NCBI GenBank assembly: GCA_903858635.1
Contig: CAIOJO010000253.1
Span: forward strand, 1 to 51,766
DNA: 51,766 bases
Source of the DNA: an uncultured Telmatospirillum sp.
Lineage (GTDB): Bacteria > Pseudomonadota > Alphaproteobacteria > Rhodospirillales > Magnetospirillaceae
Reading direction: 5' to 3'
Shown: piece by piece, positions 7,796 to 16,610 of the stretch
How positions within the stretch are numbered: position 1 is the stretch's first letter
Layout of the letters: each line of letters begins with the position of its first letter
Translations under genes and position numbers: made by a program
The notes under the pieces: model-generated
Database searches by the model: none
What the model was told of the DNA's origin: nothing
Seen by the model: only the letters and a program-made list of their open reading frames with translations

Positions 7796-9974
7796 ACTTC
7801 GCATAGTATTGACCGTAGCGGAACGCATAGTCTATGTAGTCTCCGTGCCGCCCACTCTTGGTAAAGTCCACCTTTGACAGAACAACACCAGCCACCTTTG
7901 CCCCGTGCACCTGCAGATACTCCACTCCAGCCTGCACGGCACCGCGTGGCGTCTTGTCCCAGGCGACCACGTAAAGAACCAGATCGCTGGTCTTAGCCAA
8001 TACCGCGCCATCCGAGGCGACCATGGTCGGCGGGCTGTCGATGATCACCACGTCGAAGCGGTTCATCATGGCGGCCAGCAAGGTTGCGGTAAGGGCCGAG
8101 TCGAGCAGCCGCTGCGGATCGGCGCAATGCGCCCCGGCCGGGATGTAATAGAGCCCGGTCGGCTCGTCGCACCGGATGACCGTATCGAGGGCGACATCCT
8201 CGCGCAGGAACTCGACCAGGCCGGTCGCCACCGAAGCGAGGCCGAACTGCCGGCCGACCGCCGGCCGGCGCAAATCGCAATCGAGCAGCAGCGTACGGTA
8301 GCCGCTGCTGGCCATGCTGCGCGCCAGCGAGACGGCGAAGGCGGTCTTGCCCTCGCCCGGCACCGATGAAGCGACCAGGATGCGCTTGGTCTCGCCCTCG
8401 GGTCGCGCATCGAGGATGGCCAGTTGCGCCGATTTGATGGCTTCGGCATAGACCGAGGTCGGCTTCTGCAGCATGTAGTCGGCGGGGCGTTGGCGCGACG
8501 GCAGACGGTGCAGCTCCGGCACCACGCCGAGCGTCGGCAAGCCCAATTCGCTCTTCACCTGCTGGGTGGTCAGATACCCCGGCCGGAAGCGTTCCATCAG
8601 GCTGACCAGGGCGACGCCCAAGCCGAGCGAACCGAACAGGGCGACACCGAGGAAGATCAGCGGTTTGGGATGGCTGGGCGCGGTCGCCGGCATGGCGTGC
8701 GACACGACCCGGGCATCGGGTCGCTCGATATCGGTCCGATTGGCGATTTCCGCATAGCGGGTCATGAAGGTCTGCAGCATGCCGGTCTTGATGTCGATAT
8801 CGCGCTGCTGCTGGGCCATTTCGGTCAGCGGGCGACTTTGTTGATTGGCGTTGCTGGCGATCGTCTCCATCCGTTGCTTCAACACGGTTTCCCGCGACCG
8901 CGCCTCGACCAGTTGCGACGACAGGTTCTGCACCACCTTCCGCACTTCGCCGGCGATGTCAGCGCGCATGCTGTCGAGTTGGGTCCGCAAGCCGACCACC
9001 GCCGGATGATTGTCGCGATAATGCGCCTGCATTTCCGCCAGACGGGCCAGAACCACCGCCTCCTGGGCCCGCAGCGACTGGATGAACGGCGACTGCGCCA
9101 CCAGGTCGACGGGCGGCAGATCCCGCGGCGTCTTCAGCCAGCGCTGCGCCTCTTGCAGCTTGACCTCGGCATCGGCCCGCGCCTGCGCTGCCTGGCCCAG
9201 TTCGGTGTCCAGCGCCACCAATTGCTGCGAGGCCATCAAACCGGGGTCGGCCGATAGCGGCGCCAAGCGGTTGCGTTGGCGGAAATCGGCGGCGTCGCGG
9301 GTGGCTTGATTGACCTGGCCCTGCAGGTTGGCGATCTGTTTGTCGACCCAACCGGTGGCCCGATCGAGATCGTCGAAGCGATTTTTCAACAGGCCGACGA
9401 CGTAACGGTCGGCGAAGGCGTTGGCCAGCCGGGCCGCCTTGTCGGCCGAATGGGCGCGAAAGCTGACATGAATGGCGAAGGATTCGTTGTCCGAGCGGAT
9501 GGTGAGGCCTTTCATCACCGCATCGATCACTTTGCCGCGGATGTCGTCGGCCTCGTTCGCCGCCGGCCGCCAGCTCTCCGGCAGCCAGTCCCGCCATCCG
9601 GCCAGCCATAGCGCAGCGGCCTGCAGCGGGCCCGGCCACGGCCGCAGGCTGCTGTTGAATTCCGGATCCCCGGTCAACGAAAGCTGGTCGACCACCTGGG
9701 CGGCGAGGTCGCGCGAACGCAGAACCTCCATCGCCGTCTGCACCTCGCCGGTGGTCGGCGGCGTTGGACCGCTGGCCTGACGCTCGAAGACCTCGCCCTG
9801 ATGCGCCGTCAAAGCGACCAGGGATTCGCCGGTATAGACCGGGGGAATGACCAGCAACAGCACGCCGGCAAGAAGCAACGACCCGACCATCAGGACCAAC
9901 AGAAAGCGACGCCTTTGCCACAGCGCCGAGACCGTGAGATCCGAGGTCCTATCCCTTGCACCCGCCACTGTCAT
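7794..9974 (-). CDS. Wzz/BY-kinase fusion: polysaccharide co-polymerase with tyrosine autokinase
   Basis: The 726-residue protein has a transmembrane helix near residues 30-50, a long periplasmic coiled-coil region, and a second helix near 430-450 preceded by a Pro-rich PATAPSHPKPL stretch, which is the Wzz/PCP layout. A cytoplasmic BY-kinase follows, with Walker A SSVPGEGKT (about residue 540), Walker A' LLLDCDLRRP and Walker B VVIIDSPP. The C-terminus, YIDYAFRYGQYYAK, is the expected tyrosine cluster for autophosphorylation. Such proteins control chain length and the assembly of the export complex with Wza-type channels. No wza or matching phosphatase lies in the window. The start at 9974 has GGGAG upstream. 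The open frame to 10049 lacks a ribosome binding site. Confidence 0.9.
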   Translation of the reverse strand: MTVAGARDRTSDLTVSALWQRRRFLLVLMVGSLLLAGVLLLVIPPVYTGESLVALTAHQGEVFERQASGPTPPTTGEVQTAMEVLRSRDLAAQVVDQLSLTGDPEFNSSLRPWPGPLQAAALWLAGWRDWLPESWRPAANEADDIRGKVIDAVMKGLTIRSDNESFAIHVSFRAHSADKAARLANAFADRYVVGLLKNRFDDLDRATGWVDKQIANLQGQVNQATRDAADFRQRNRLAPLSADPGLMASQQLVALDTELGQAAQARADAEVKLQEAQRWLKTPRDLPPVDLVAQSPFIQSLRAQEAVVLARLAEMQAHYRDNHPAVVGLRTQLDSMRADIAGEVRKVVQNLSSQLVEARSRETVLKQRMETIASNANQQSRPLTEMAQQQRDIDIKTGMLQTFMTRYAEIANRTDIERPDARVVSHAMPATAPSHPKPLIFLGVALFGSLGLGVALVSLMERFRPGYLTTQQVKSELGLPTLGVVPELHRLPSRQRPADYMLQKPTSVYAEAIKSAQLAILDARPEGETKRILVASSVPGEGKTAFAVSLARSMASSGYRTLLLDCDLRRPAVGRQFGLASVATGLVEFLREDVALDTVIRCDEPTGLYYIPAGAHCADPQRLLDSALTATLLAAMMNRFDVVIIDSPPTMVASDGAVLAKTSDLVLYVVAWDKTPRGAVQAGVEYLQVHGAKVAGVVLSKVDFTKSGRHGDYIDYAFRYGQYYAK

Positions 9975-10184
9975 CACCGTCTCCCGGATAGCTTGTGCCC
10001 GAATCGGGCGCCCGCCAGCGAACAGGGGACGCCCTGTCGTTAAACCCACGGCGGCCGGGAATGGTGCTAGTTTTATTTGGTATGACTCGGAAGTTTGCCG
10101 ATATGGACGGCGTCACGGCAGGTCTTCACGCAAGCGGGGTAGAAATATACTATCGATTATTTATTCTACTCCGTCGGCCCCGCC
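9975..10184. promoter_or_regulatory. Intergenic region upstream of the BY-kinase gene
   Basis: This 210-base stretch separates the kinase start from the stop of the unknown gene upstream of it on the same strand. It holds an AT-rich patch (about 10065-10085 and 10139-10170) unlike the surrounding GC-rich sequence, and a short inverted repeat GTAGAA/TTCTAC at 10139-10144 and 10164-10169. A promoter for the kinase gene is plausible. I cannot assign -35 and -10 boxes with confidence. Confidence 0.3.
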
Positions 10185-11069
10185 TCACTCCTTGGACCAA
10201 GGATGACTTCTCCTTTCGGATGGCGGCGCGGCCCATTTCCGCTTCTCCGATAGCGGCGCGCCGTCCGATCGCCGTGGCTCGAAGGCCGGCGGGCCCACCG
10301 GGTACCAAAGCTGGTCGGGACGAGCCCCCGGGATCAGCCGGAGCGGTCGGTGGACCAAAGATCCGGGCGACAGGCTCGGGGTGCCCGGCGTGTTGACGTA
10401 GAAGCGGTTGCGATTGCCCGGTGCAACGAACGGACCGTCGCCGCCGATATCCTCGAGGGCCAAGCCGGCATCGGCCAGGATGGTGGGCAGGGCCGCCGCG
10501 AAATGACCGCCCCATCCGCTCCGATAGGCCTCGTCGAGGGCATTCACGGCGGAACGCGACAGGCGGTAGAGCGGAAGGAAGGCATGCAGCCAGCGGTGGC
10601 GCGGCAGCGCCTGCCCCGGCACCATGAGCGAATCCCAATGCTCCCAGCCGGGCATCGTCTCGTAGCCGCAGACGGTCGTCGCCAGGAGATCCGCCCGGCT
10701 GTCGTCGAAGGCATCGAACAAAGTGCCCCACCGACCGGAGAACGCCACCTCCTCGGAAATCACCCAAAGCCACAGGTACCAGGGATGCCGCCTGGCATAC
10801 TGCAAGACAGGCAGGTCGAGGTCGGCCATCGGCGCATCGGCCAGCGGAAACAGGGTGATATCGGGCGGCAAGGACGGGTGCCGGCCGGCCGACGGCGCCA
10901 GCAACACGACATTGCGGCTCGGTCCCGCCTCGGCTTTCAGCTTGCGGTATTGGCGAATCACTTCGCCGCTGAGGCGCGAGGCCAGCAGCAGGATGGCGGT
11001 CACAGCGGCGGCCGGATTCAATTTTGCTCTTGCCGCGGTCGACCGAGCGAAGACCCGCATGCGGCTCAT
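10185..11069 (-). CDS. Unknown protein, paralogue of the 17850-18722 product
   Basis: The 294-residue protein has no domain I can name with confidence. It aligns along most of its length with the product of 17850-18722. Shared blocks include YRKLK/YRKLR, YLWLWVISEEVAFSGRW matching YEFYWVIEYDVRFSGDW, LLATTVCGY matching LLSTTVYRY, FLPLYRLS matching FLPFYRIS, GWGGH matching GWAGH, and EDIGGDGPFV matching EDIGGDGEFV. The acidic E-x-D/E-V-x-F-S-G motif and the GGDG motif would suit a metal- or nucleotide-binding enzyme such as a glycosyltransferase, but that is inference (DUF3405-like folds are one possibility). It overlaps the upstream nucleotidylyltransferase stop as ATGA, so it belongs to that operon. 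The C-terminal tail is Arg/Lys/Ser-rich. Confidence 0.75.
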   Translation of the reverse strand: MSRMRVFARSTAARAKLNPAAAVTAILLLASRLSGEVIRQYRKLKAEAGPSRNVVLLAPSAGRHPSLPPDITLFPLADAPMADLDLPVLQYARRHPWYLWLWVISEEVAFSGRWGTLFDAFDDSRADLLATTVCGYETMPGWEHWDSLMVPGQALPRHRWLHAFLPLYRLSRSAVNALDEAYRSGWGGHFAAALPTILADAGLALEDIGGDGPFVAPGNRNRFYVNTPGTPSLSPGSLVHRPLRLIPGARPDQLWYPVGPPAFEPRRSDGAPLSEKRKWAAPPSERRSHPWSKE

Positions 11070-11980
11070 GGCATCAGGTCGTCACCGGACGGCGCGGCTT
11101 TTCGCCGGCCGTTGACCCGCCGCGGCTCGACGGTCGGTGGATGGCTGCGGGTGCGGCGCAGGCCGGGAGCAATCAAGGTCGAAGCCGCACCGGCCGACCG
11201 CTCGTTCCGTCGCCACATTTCCCACGGCCCGTCGCCTTCGGCCAGGCAGTTCTCCAATTCCTGCAAATCCTTGAAGGTATCGACGGCGCGCCAGAACCCC
11301 TCGTAGCGGAAGGCGGTAAGCTGCTGCTTGGCGATCAGCCGGGCGAAGGCTTCGACCACCAGTTCCTCGCCTGGCTGCAAATGCTCGAAGATCTCCTTCC
11401 TCAGCATGAAGAAGCCGCCGTTGATCCAGGTGTTCGAGGTGCGGATGTCCTGGATGGCGGTCACCCGGCTCCTGGCATCCATCTCCGCCACGTGGAAGGT
11501 CTGGTTGGGCTTCACGGCCAGGAAGCTGGCGATGGTGTCCGACTGATGGAAATGGTCGATCGCCGCCGGCAGCGGACAATCGGTCAGACCGTCGCTGTAA
11601 TTGGCCAGGAACGCCTCTTCGCCCTGCAGGAATGGCGCCACCGCCAGCAGCCGCTCGCCGATGCAGGTGGAGATGCCGGTATCGACGAAGGTGATTCGCC
11701 AGTCGGCGATATCCTGGCGCAACAGATCGACCCGCCGCCCGCCTTCGGATAGCACGAAGTCATTCGACAAACATTCACTATAATTAAGAAAATAGTCCTT
11801 GATGACGTCGCCTTTGTAGCCAAGGCATATGATGAAATCCTTGTGTCCCCAATACGCGTAGTACTTCATCACATGCCACAGGACCGGACGGTAACGCAGC
11901 GGCACCATGGGCTTCGGGATGGTGTTCGAATAGTCCCTGAGGCGCATGCCGAGACCGCCGCAGAACAGGACCACCTTCAT
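11066..11980 (-). CDS. Sugar-1-phosphate nucleotidylyltransferase, RfbF-like
   Basis: The 304-residue protein starts MKVVLFCGGLGMRLRDYS, the nucleotide-binding G-G-x-G-x-R-L signature, followed by the PKPMVPLRYRPVLWH active-site region. It resembles glucose-1-phosphate cytidylyltransferase (RfbF/DdhA), with the characteristic YWGHKDFIICLGYKG block, a YSDGLTD metal motif and NGGFFMLRKEIF. It would make CDP- or another NDP-glucose for the deoxy- or branched-sugar branch. AGGGGAGAGAG upstream gives a good ribosome binding site. It sits 25 bases after the C-methyltransferase gene and overlaps the next gene as ATGA. The C-terminal 50 residues are an Arg/Pro-rich extension of unknown role. The nucleotide preference cannot be read directly. 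Confidence 0.87.
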   Translation of the reverse strand: MKVVLFCGGLGMRLRDYSNTIPKPMVPLRYRPVLWHVMKYYAYWGHKDFIICLGYKGDVIKDYFLNYSECLSNDFVLSEGGRRVDLLRQDIADWRITFVDTGISTCIGERLLAVAPFLQGEEAFLANYSDGLTDCPLPAAIDHFHQSDTIASFLAVKPNQTFHVAEMDARSRVTAIQDIRTSNTWINGGFFMLRKEIFEHLQPGEELVVEAFARLIAKQQLTAFRYEGFWRAVDTFKDLQELENCLAEGDGPWEMWRRNERSAGAASTLIAPGLRRTRSHPPTVEPRRVNGRRKAAPSGDDLMP

Positions 11981-12005
11981 GCGCTCTCTCCCCTAGCCCC
12001 GTCGG

Positions 12006-13268
12006 CTAGCTGACCACGCCGACATTGGGAATGGGCAGGACGAATTGCCCGCCCCAGTCGCGCACGTAACGGAGCTGGGTGAGGATTTCGTCCTTCAAGT
12101 TCCACGGCAGGATCAGCACATAGTCGGGCCGTGTCTGGGCCAGACGTTCCGGCGGATGGATCGGAATGTGAGTACCGGGCATGTATTTGCCGTGCTTGTA
12201 GGGATTGCGATCCACCGTGTAATCGATGAAATCGGTGCGGATGCCACAGTAATTGAGCAAGGTGTTGGCCTTGCCCGGCGCCCCGTAGGCGGCGATCGAC
12301 TTGCCGCGACGCTTGGCGTTGATCAGGAAGTCCACCAGGTTGTGCTTGGCCTCGACCACCCGGCGGGCAAAAATGTCATAAGTGCCAATACGGTCGAGCC
12401 CGCCCAGCCGCTCGCGTTGGCGCAGGGTCTCGACCACCGGACTCACCAGCCGGGTCCCCGCATGGCACAGATAGAGCCGAAGCGAACCGCCATGGGTCCA
12501 GATTTCCTCGACGTCGAAGATGTCGAGACCGTGCTTGCCGAACAGCGCACCGCAGGCCAGCAACGAAAAATACGAGAAATGCTCGTGGTAAACGGTGTCG
12601 CACTGGTTCCCGTCGATCAACCGCATGACATGCGGGAACTCGATGGTGGCGACGCCGAACGGTTTCAGCAGCAGCTTGAGGCCAGCGACGAACGAATTCA
12701 GGTCGGGAACCTGCGCCAGGACGTTGTTGGCGATGATCAGATCGGCCTGTTGCCCCTGCGTGGCCAGCTGGCGGGCCAATTCCTCGCCAAAGAACTCGAC
12801 CAGCGTCGGCACCCCCTTGGCTTCCGCCGCCTGGGCGACGTTGCGGGCCGGTTCGATGCCGAGGACCAGCATGCCACGGGCGACGAAATGCTGCAGCAGA
12901 TAGCCGTCATTGCTGGCCAGTTCGATGATGCGGCTAGACGGCCCCAGGCCGAATCGCCGCAGAATCATCTCGGTATAGCTGCGGCCATGCTGCAAATAGG
13001 CCTCGGAATAGGACGAATAATAGGCGTATTCGGTGAAGATCTGGGCGGGATCGACGTATTGCTGCAGTTGCACCAGCCAGCAACTGGGGCAGACGAACAG
13101 GGTCAGCGGGTAGAACCGCTCCACTTGGTTCAATTCGTGCGGCGCCACGAAGCTTTCGCATAGCGGACTCATGCCGAGGTCAAGAAATCCATGCAACGCC
13201 CCGCCACAGAAGCGGCACAAGGCGCCGCACTGCAGAGCAGGCGAAGCTACCAGGGGCTCAAGGCGCAT
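12006..13268 (-). CDS. SAM-dependent sugar C-methyltransferase (NovU/TylC3 type)
   Basis: The 420-residue protein has an N-terminal zinc-binding region with paired cysteines (CRFCG and CPSC). A class I methyltransferase core follows (RIIELASNDGYLLQHF, LGIEPARNVAQ), then the HEHFSYFS motif and a C-terminal domain with AAYGAPGKANTLLNY. This three-part layout is that of NDP-sugar C-methyltransferases that act on keto-sugars, such as TylC3 and NovU. It neighbours the nucleotidylyltransferase gene, which would supply a CDP-sugar. The ATG at 13268 is chosen over 13289 because GGAGGG precedes it at about eight bases. The product could be a C-branched sugar in the polymer; the substrate is inferred. 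Confidence 0.87.
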   Translation of the reverse strand: MRLEPLVASPALQCGALCRFCGGALHGFLDLGMSPLCESFVAPHELNQVERFYPLTLFVCPSCWLVQLQQYVDPAQIFTEYAYYSSYSEAYLQHGRSYTEMILRRFGLGPSSRIIELASNDGYLLQHFVARGMLVLGIEPARNVAQAAEAKGVPTLVEFFGEELARQLATQGQQADLIIANNVLAQVPDLNSFVAGLKLLLKPFGVATIEFPHVMRLIDGNQCDTVYHEHFSYFSLLACGALFGKHGLDIFDVEEIWTHGGSLRLYLCHAGTRLVSPVVETLRQRERLGGLDRIGTYDIFARRVVEAKHNLVDFLINAKRRGKSIAAYGAPGKANTLLNYCGIRTDFIDYTVDRNPYKHGKYMPGTHIPIHPPERLAQTRPDYVLILPWNLKDEILTQLRYVRDWGGQFVLPIPNVGVVS

Positions 13269-13439
13269 GGGGGACCCTCCGGGCGGCATTCGAAGCCCTT
13301 ATTCATAGCCTTTCGGCTCGCGTCACCGGGCGTCTCTCCGGGCGAATAGCCGTAAGGCCGCGCGTCTATCCGCATGGGCCCGCGGCCACCCCCGTTGCTC
13401 GCATCGGCCAGACGGCCCTGTTTGGCTACGCTGGCGCCC
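13269..13439. promoter_or_regulatory. Divergent intergenic region between the methyltransferase and UDP-glucose dehydrogenase genes
   Basis: This 171-base gap separates a minus-strand operon from a plus-strand operon, so it should hold promoters for both. I see the methyltransferase ribosome binding site near 13277-13285, but no clear boxes or operator. Confidence 0.35.
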
Positions 13440-14828
13440 ATGAAAGTCGCCATCATCGGTACCGGCTATGTCGGCCTGGTCACCGGCGCCTGCCTGGCGC
13501 AGGTCGGCCGACAGGTGCATTGCGTCGATACCGATCGCGGCCGCATCGGCGCCTTGCGGCACGGGGAATGCCCGTTCCACGAGCCGGGCCTACCCGCCTT
13601 GATCGCCTCGGGCGTCGACAGCGGACACTTGGTCGCCAGCGACGACATCGATCAGGCGGCAAGTTGGGCCCAGTTGGTCTTTCTGTGCGTCGGAACACCA
13701 TCGGTCGGCGGCCGGATCGACCTGACGGCCGTTCGCCGGGCCGCCGAGCAGATCGGCCATGCCTGGCAAGGGCGCAACGATCGGCCGGTCCTGGCGGTGA
13801 AAAGCACCGTCGTCCCGGGAACCACCGAATCGGTGCTGCGCGCGGCGCTCGAGCGGGCATCGGGATTGAGCGCCGGGACCGGCTTCGGCCTGGCGGTGAA
13901 TCCCGAGTTCCTCAGCCAAGGTTCGGCGGTAGCCGATTTCCTGCACCCCGACCGCATCGTCATCGGTGCATTCGACGAGCCATCCGCGGACCGCCTGCTG
14001 GAGCTCTACGATCCATTCGATTGCCCCAAGCTGGTCACCGGCCTGGTCAACGCGGAATTGATCAAATACGCGGCCAATTCCTTCCAAGCGACGCTGATTT
14101 CGTTCAGCAACCAGATCGCCGGCCTCTGCGAAGCGGTGCCGGGCGCCGACGAGGCGGTGGTGATGAAAGGCGTTCATCTCGACCGCATCCTCAGCCTGTC
14201 CGGCGCCGACGGCCCGATCCTCGCCCCGGCGGTACGCTTTTTGCGGGGCGGCATCGGCTTCGGCGGCAGTTGTTTCCCGAAAGACTTGCTGGCCCTGCAA
14301 AGCTTCGCCCGTGATCGCGGCGCGTCGACCACCATGTTGGACGCCGTGCTCGAGACCAACCGCCGCCGGCCGACCTGCATCCTCGACCTGTTGCGGGCCG
14401 AGTTGGGCGGCATCGAGGGCCGGGTGGTCAGCGTGCTCGGCCTAGCCTTCAAGCCCGACACCGACGACCTGCGCGAATCGCCGGGAATGGCCTTGATCCG
14501 CCTGTTGGATGCGGCCGGCGCGCGGATCCGCGGGCATGATCCATTGCCGCTGGCGCGCCACCATGCCGAGGCCGTGCTGGGACCGACCGCCATCGTCGTC
14601 GATAACGCGGCGGCCGCTTTGGCCGGAGCCGATGCGGCGGTGATCGCCACCGCCTGGCCCGACTACACCGGCTGGAATTGGACCGCATTGGCCGCCAGCA
14701 TGCGCCAGCCGCTGCTGATCGACGGCCGAGACATTTTCGGCGGCATTCCGCCCGGGCCGCCGGTCGCCTACCGGCGGGTCGGCATCGGCCGCGCCCCGCC
14801 CACCCAACAGACAAGGGGAGCCGCATGA
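13440..14828 (+). CDS. UDP-glucose 6-dehydrogenase family enzyme
   Basis: The 462-residue protein begins MKVAIIGTGYVGLVTGACLA, the NAD-binding Rossmann motif of UDP-glucose/GDP-mannose dehydrogenases. The central LVNAELIKYAANSFQA block and the catalytic cysteine in GFGGSCFPKD (Cys278) are present, and a C-terminal GLAFKPDTDDLRESP segment closes the fold. It would oxidise UDP-glucose to UDP-glucuronate using two NAD+. It overlaps the next gene as ATGA, and that gene encodes a UDP-glucuronate-decarboxylase-like protein, which supports the UDP-glucose substrate. The ATG at 13440 is the natural N-terminus. The open frame to 13374 only adds a non-homologous stretch. Confidence 0.9.
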   Translation: MKVAIIGTGYVGLVTGACLAQVGRQVHCVDTDRGRIGALRHGECPFHEPGLPALIASGVDSGHLVASDDIDQAASWAQLVFLCVGTPSVGGRIDLTAVRRAAEQIGHAWQGRNDRPVLAVKSTVVPGTTESVLRAALERASGLSAGTGFGLAVNPEFLSQGSAVADFLHPDRIVIGAFDEPSADRLLELYDPFDCPKLVTGLVNAELIKYAANSFQATLISFSNQIAGLCEAVPGADEAVVMKGVHLDRILSLSGADGPILAPAVRFLRGGIGFGGSCFPKDLLALQSFARDRGASTTMLDAVLETNRRRPTCILDLLRAELGGIEGRVVSVLGLAFKPDTDDLRESPGMALIRLLDAAGARIRGHDPLPLARHHAEAVLGPTAIVVDNAAAALAGADAAVIATAWPDYTGWNWTALAASMRQPLLIDGRDIFGGIPPGPPVAYRRVGIGRAPPTQQTRGAA

Positions 14829-15916
14829 TCACCGGTATCTTGCGTGAAGATTGCGCCACGCTGGCGCAGGAATTGGCCGACCGGCTGCGTCCGCTGAACG
14901 GGCGCACGGTGCTGATCACCGGGGCCAGCGGTTTTCTCGGCAGCTATTTCCTCGACCTGTTGGCCAGCTACAACGCCCGGCTGGCCGAGTCGCCGATCCG
15001 GCTGGTCGCCGCCGACAATTTCAAGATCGGCCTGCCGTCGCGCATCGAGCATCTGGTCGGCCGTACCGACGTGGCCTTCCTGCGGCAAGACGTCAGCAAG
15101 CCGTTTCCGGAGGATCTGCGGCCGGACTACATCATTCATTTGGCCGGCATCGCCTCGCCGTCCTTCTACCGGACCTGGCCGCTCGAGACCATCGCGGTCA
15201 ATGTCGACGGCACCCGCAATGTCCTGGAGCTGGCGCGGCGCAACTGCCGCAGCATGCTGTCGTTCTCGTCCTCGGAGATCTATGGCGATCCCGATCCGGC
15301 CCATATTCCGACCGGAGAGGCCTATCGCGGCAATGTCTCGTCGACCGGGCCGCGCGCCTGCTACGACGAATCGAAGCGCCTCAACGAAACCCTGTGCACC
15401 GCCTACAACACCCTCTACAGCCTGCCGGTAAAGGTAATTCGGCCGTTCAACGTCTATGGTCCCGGGCAGCGCATCGACGATGGACGGATCATCCCCGACC
15501 TGATGCGGGCGGCGATGGCCGGCGGACCGCTGGTGCTGTTCAGCGACGGGCGAGCGACTCGCTCGTTCTGCTACGCCGCCGACTTCGTCCATGCCTCGAT
15601 GCTGCTGCTGATGTCCGATGCCGATGGCGAGGTGTTCAACGTCGGCAACGACTTCGAGATCTCGATCGCCCAGGTCGCCGGCATCGTCGCCGAATTGGCC
15701 GCAACACCGGCCCTGCCGGTCGAGCATCGGCTCAGTGCCGACCTCAATTATCTTGTCGACAATCCCAATCGGCGCTGTCCCGATCTCGGCAAGCTGCGCC
15801 ACCGCATGGGCTGGGCGCCGCGGTTCGGCTTGGCCGCCGGTCTGGTCGAAGGCTTGGCGCGGACCCTCGCCCATTACCGCGAAGAAGCGGCCAGCGGCCG
15901 CATTTCCGCGGCCTGA
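14825..15916 (+). CDS. NAD-dependent epimerase/dehydratase, UDP-xylose synthase (UXS)-like
   Basis: The 363-residue extended SDR protein has an NAD-binding GASGFLG at residues 33-39 and a catalytic Y-x3-K within CYDESKRLNETL (Tyr180, Lys184). The blocks GIASPSFYRTWPLETI and GNVSSTGPRACYDESKR closely mimic the corresponding regions of UDP-glucuronate decarboxylases (UXS), and RPFNVYGPGQRIDDGRI fits too. The expected reaction is UDP-glucuronate to UDP-xylose. The gene directly follows the UDP-glucose dehydrogenase gene with an ATGA overlap. A dTDP-glucose 4,6-dehydratase-type activity remains possible, because the two subfamilies are similar. I favour UXS because of the neighbouring gene. Confidence 0.85.
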   Translation: MITGILREDCATLAQELADRLRPLNGRTVLITGASGFLGSYFLDLLASYNARLAESPIRLVAADNFKIGLPSRIEHLVGRTDVAFLRQDVSKPFPEDLRPDYIIHLAGIASPSFYRTWPLETIAVNVDGTRNVLELARRNCRSMLSFSSSEIYGDPDPAHIPTGEAYRGNVSSTGPRACYDESKRLNETLCTAYNTLYSLPVKVIRPFNVYGPGQRIDDGRIIPDLMRAAMAGGPLVLFSDGRATRSFCYAADFVHASMLLLMSDADGEVFNVGNDFEISIAQVAGIVAELAATPALPVEHRLSADLNYLVDNPNRRCPDLGKLRHRMGWAPRFGLAAGLVEGLARTLAHYREEAASGRISAA

Positions 15917-15933
15917 CGAAACGGAGGATCGGC

Positions 15934-16584
15934 GTGCTGGCGCTGACCTTTGACGGGCCGCTCGACATCCTCTGCCTGGGCGCCCATTGCGACGACATCG
16001 AGATCGGCTGCGGCGGCACCATCCTGCAATTGGGTCGGCGGGCGGCCGAAATCTCGGTCTGCTGGGTGGTGTTCTCCGGCAATACCGGCCGGCAGGACGA
16101 GGCCCGCGCCAGTGCGGCCGATTTCCTGTCGGAGGTGCCGCGGCGGGAAATCGAGCTGCTGGGGTTCCGCGAAAGCTTCTTCCCGACCCAGTGGAGCGCC
16201 ATCAAGGACGAATTCGAACGGCTGAAGGCCAAATTACGGCCCAGCCTGATCTTCACCCATTACCGCGGCGATGATCATCAGGACCATCGGGTGATCGCCG
16301 ACCTGACCTGGAATACCTTTCGCGATCACCTGATTCTCGAATACGAGGTGCCGAAGTTCGAGGACGATCTGGGCCGGCCCAATCTGTTCGTCCCCGTCGA
16401 GCGGCAGACGGCGCGGCGCAAGGTCGATGCCTTATGCCAGCATTTTCGCAGTCAACGCCAGCGCGGCTGGTTCTCGGAAGACACCTTCATGGCCCTGATG
16501 CGCCTGCGCGGCACCCATGCCAACGCCCCCTCGGGCCTGGCCGAGGCCTTCCATTGCCGCAAACTGGTGGTCGAAGGCGGATAG
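15934..16584 (+). CDS. PIG-L family deacetylase
   Basis: The 216-residue protein carries GAHCDDIEIGCGG near its N-terminus, a variant of the PIG-L metal-binding AHPDD motif. THYRGDDHQDHR follows near the middle and contains the second His-rich metal site. This family removes acetyl groups from N-acetylated sugars such as GlcNAc. The GTG start at 15934 is preceded by GGAGG six bases upstream. The in-frame continuation upstream to 14851 lies across the UXS gene and is a shadow frame, not a fusion. The gene is last in the plus-strand operon and meets the minus-strand GT2 gene with a 26-base gap. It may act on the sugar of this cluster before polymerisation. Confidence 0.85.
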   Translation: MLALTFDGPLDILCLGAHCDDIEIGCGGTILQLGRRAAEISVCWVVFSGNTGRQDEARASAADFLSEVPRREIELLGFRESFFPTQWSAIKDEFERLKAKLRPSLIFTHYRGDDHQDHRVIADLTWNTFRDHLILEYEVPKFEDDLGRPNLFVPVERQTARRKVDALCQHFRSQRQRGWFSEDTFMALMRLRGTHANAPSGLAEAFHCRKLVVEGG

Positions 16585-16610
16585 CCAGGCCGCACCCGCC
16601 GGGTTGAATC

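Noticed and set aside
14851-16584. Fusion of a long N-terminal region to the PIG-L deacetylase
   Set aside because: The upstream part is the alternative frame of the UXS-like gene; GTG 15934 with GGAGG gives a normal PIG-L protein.
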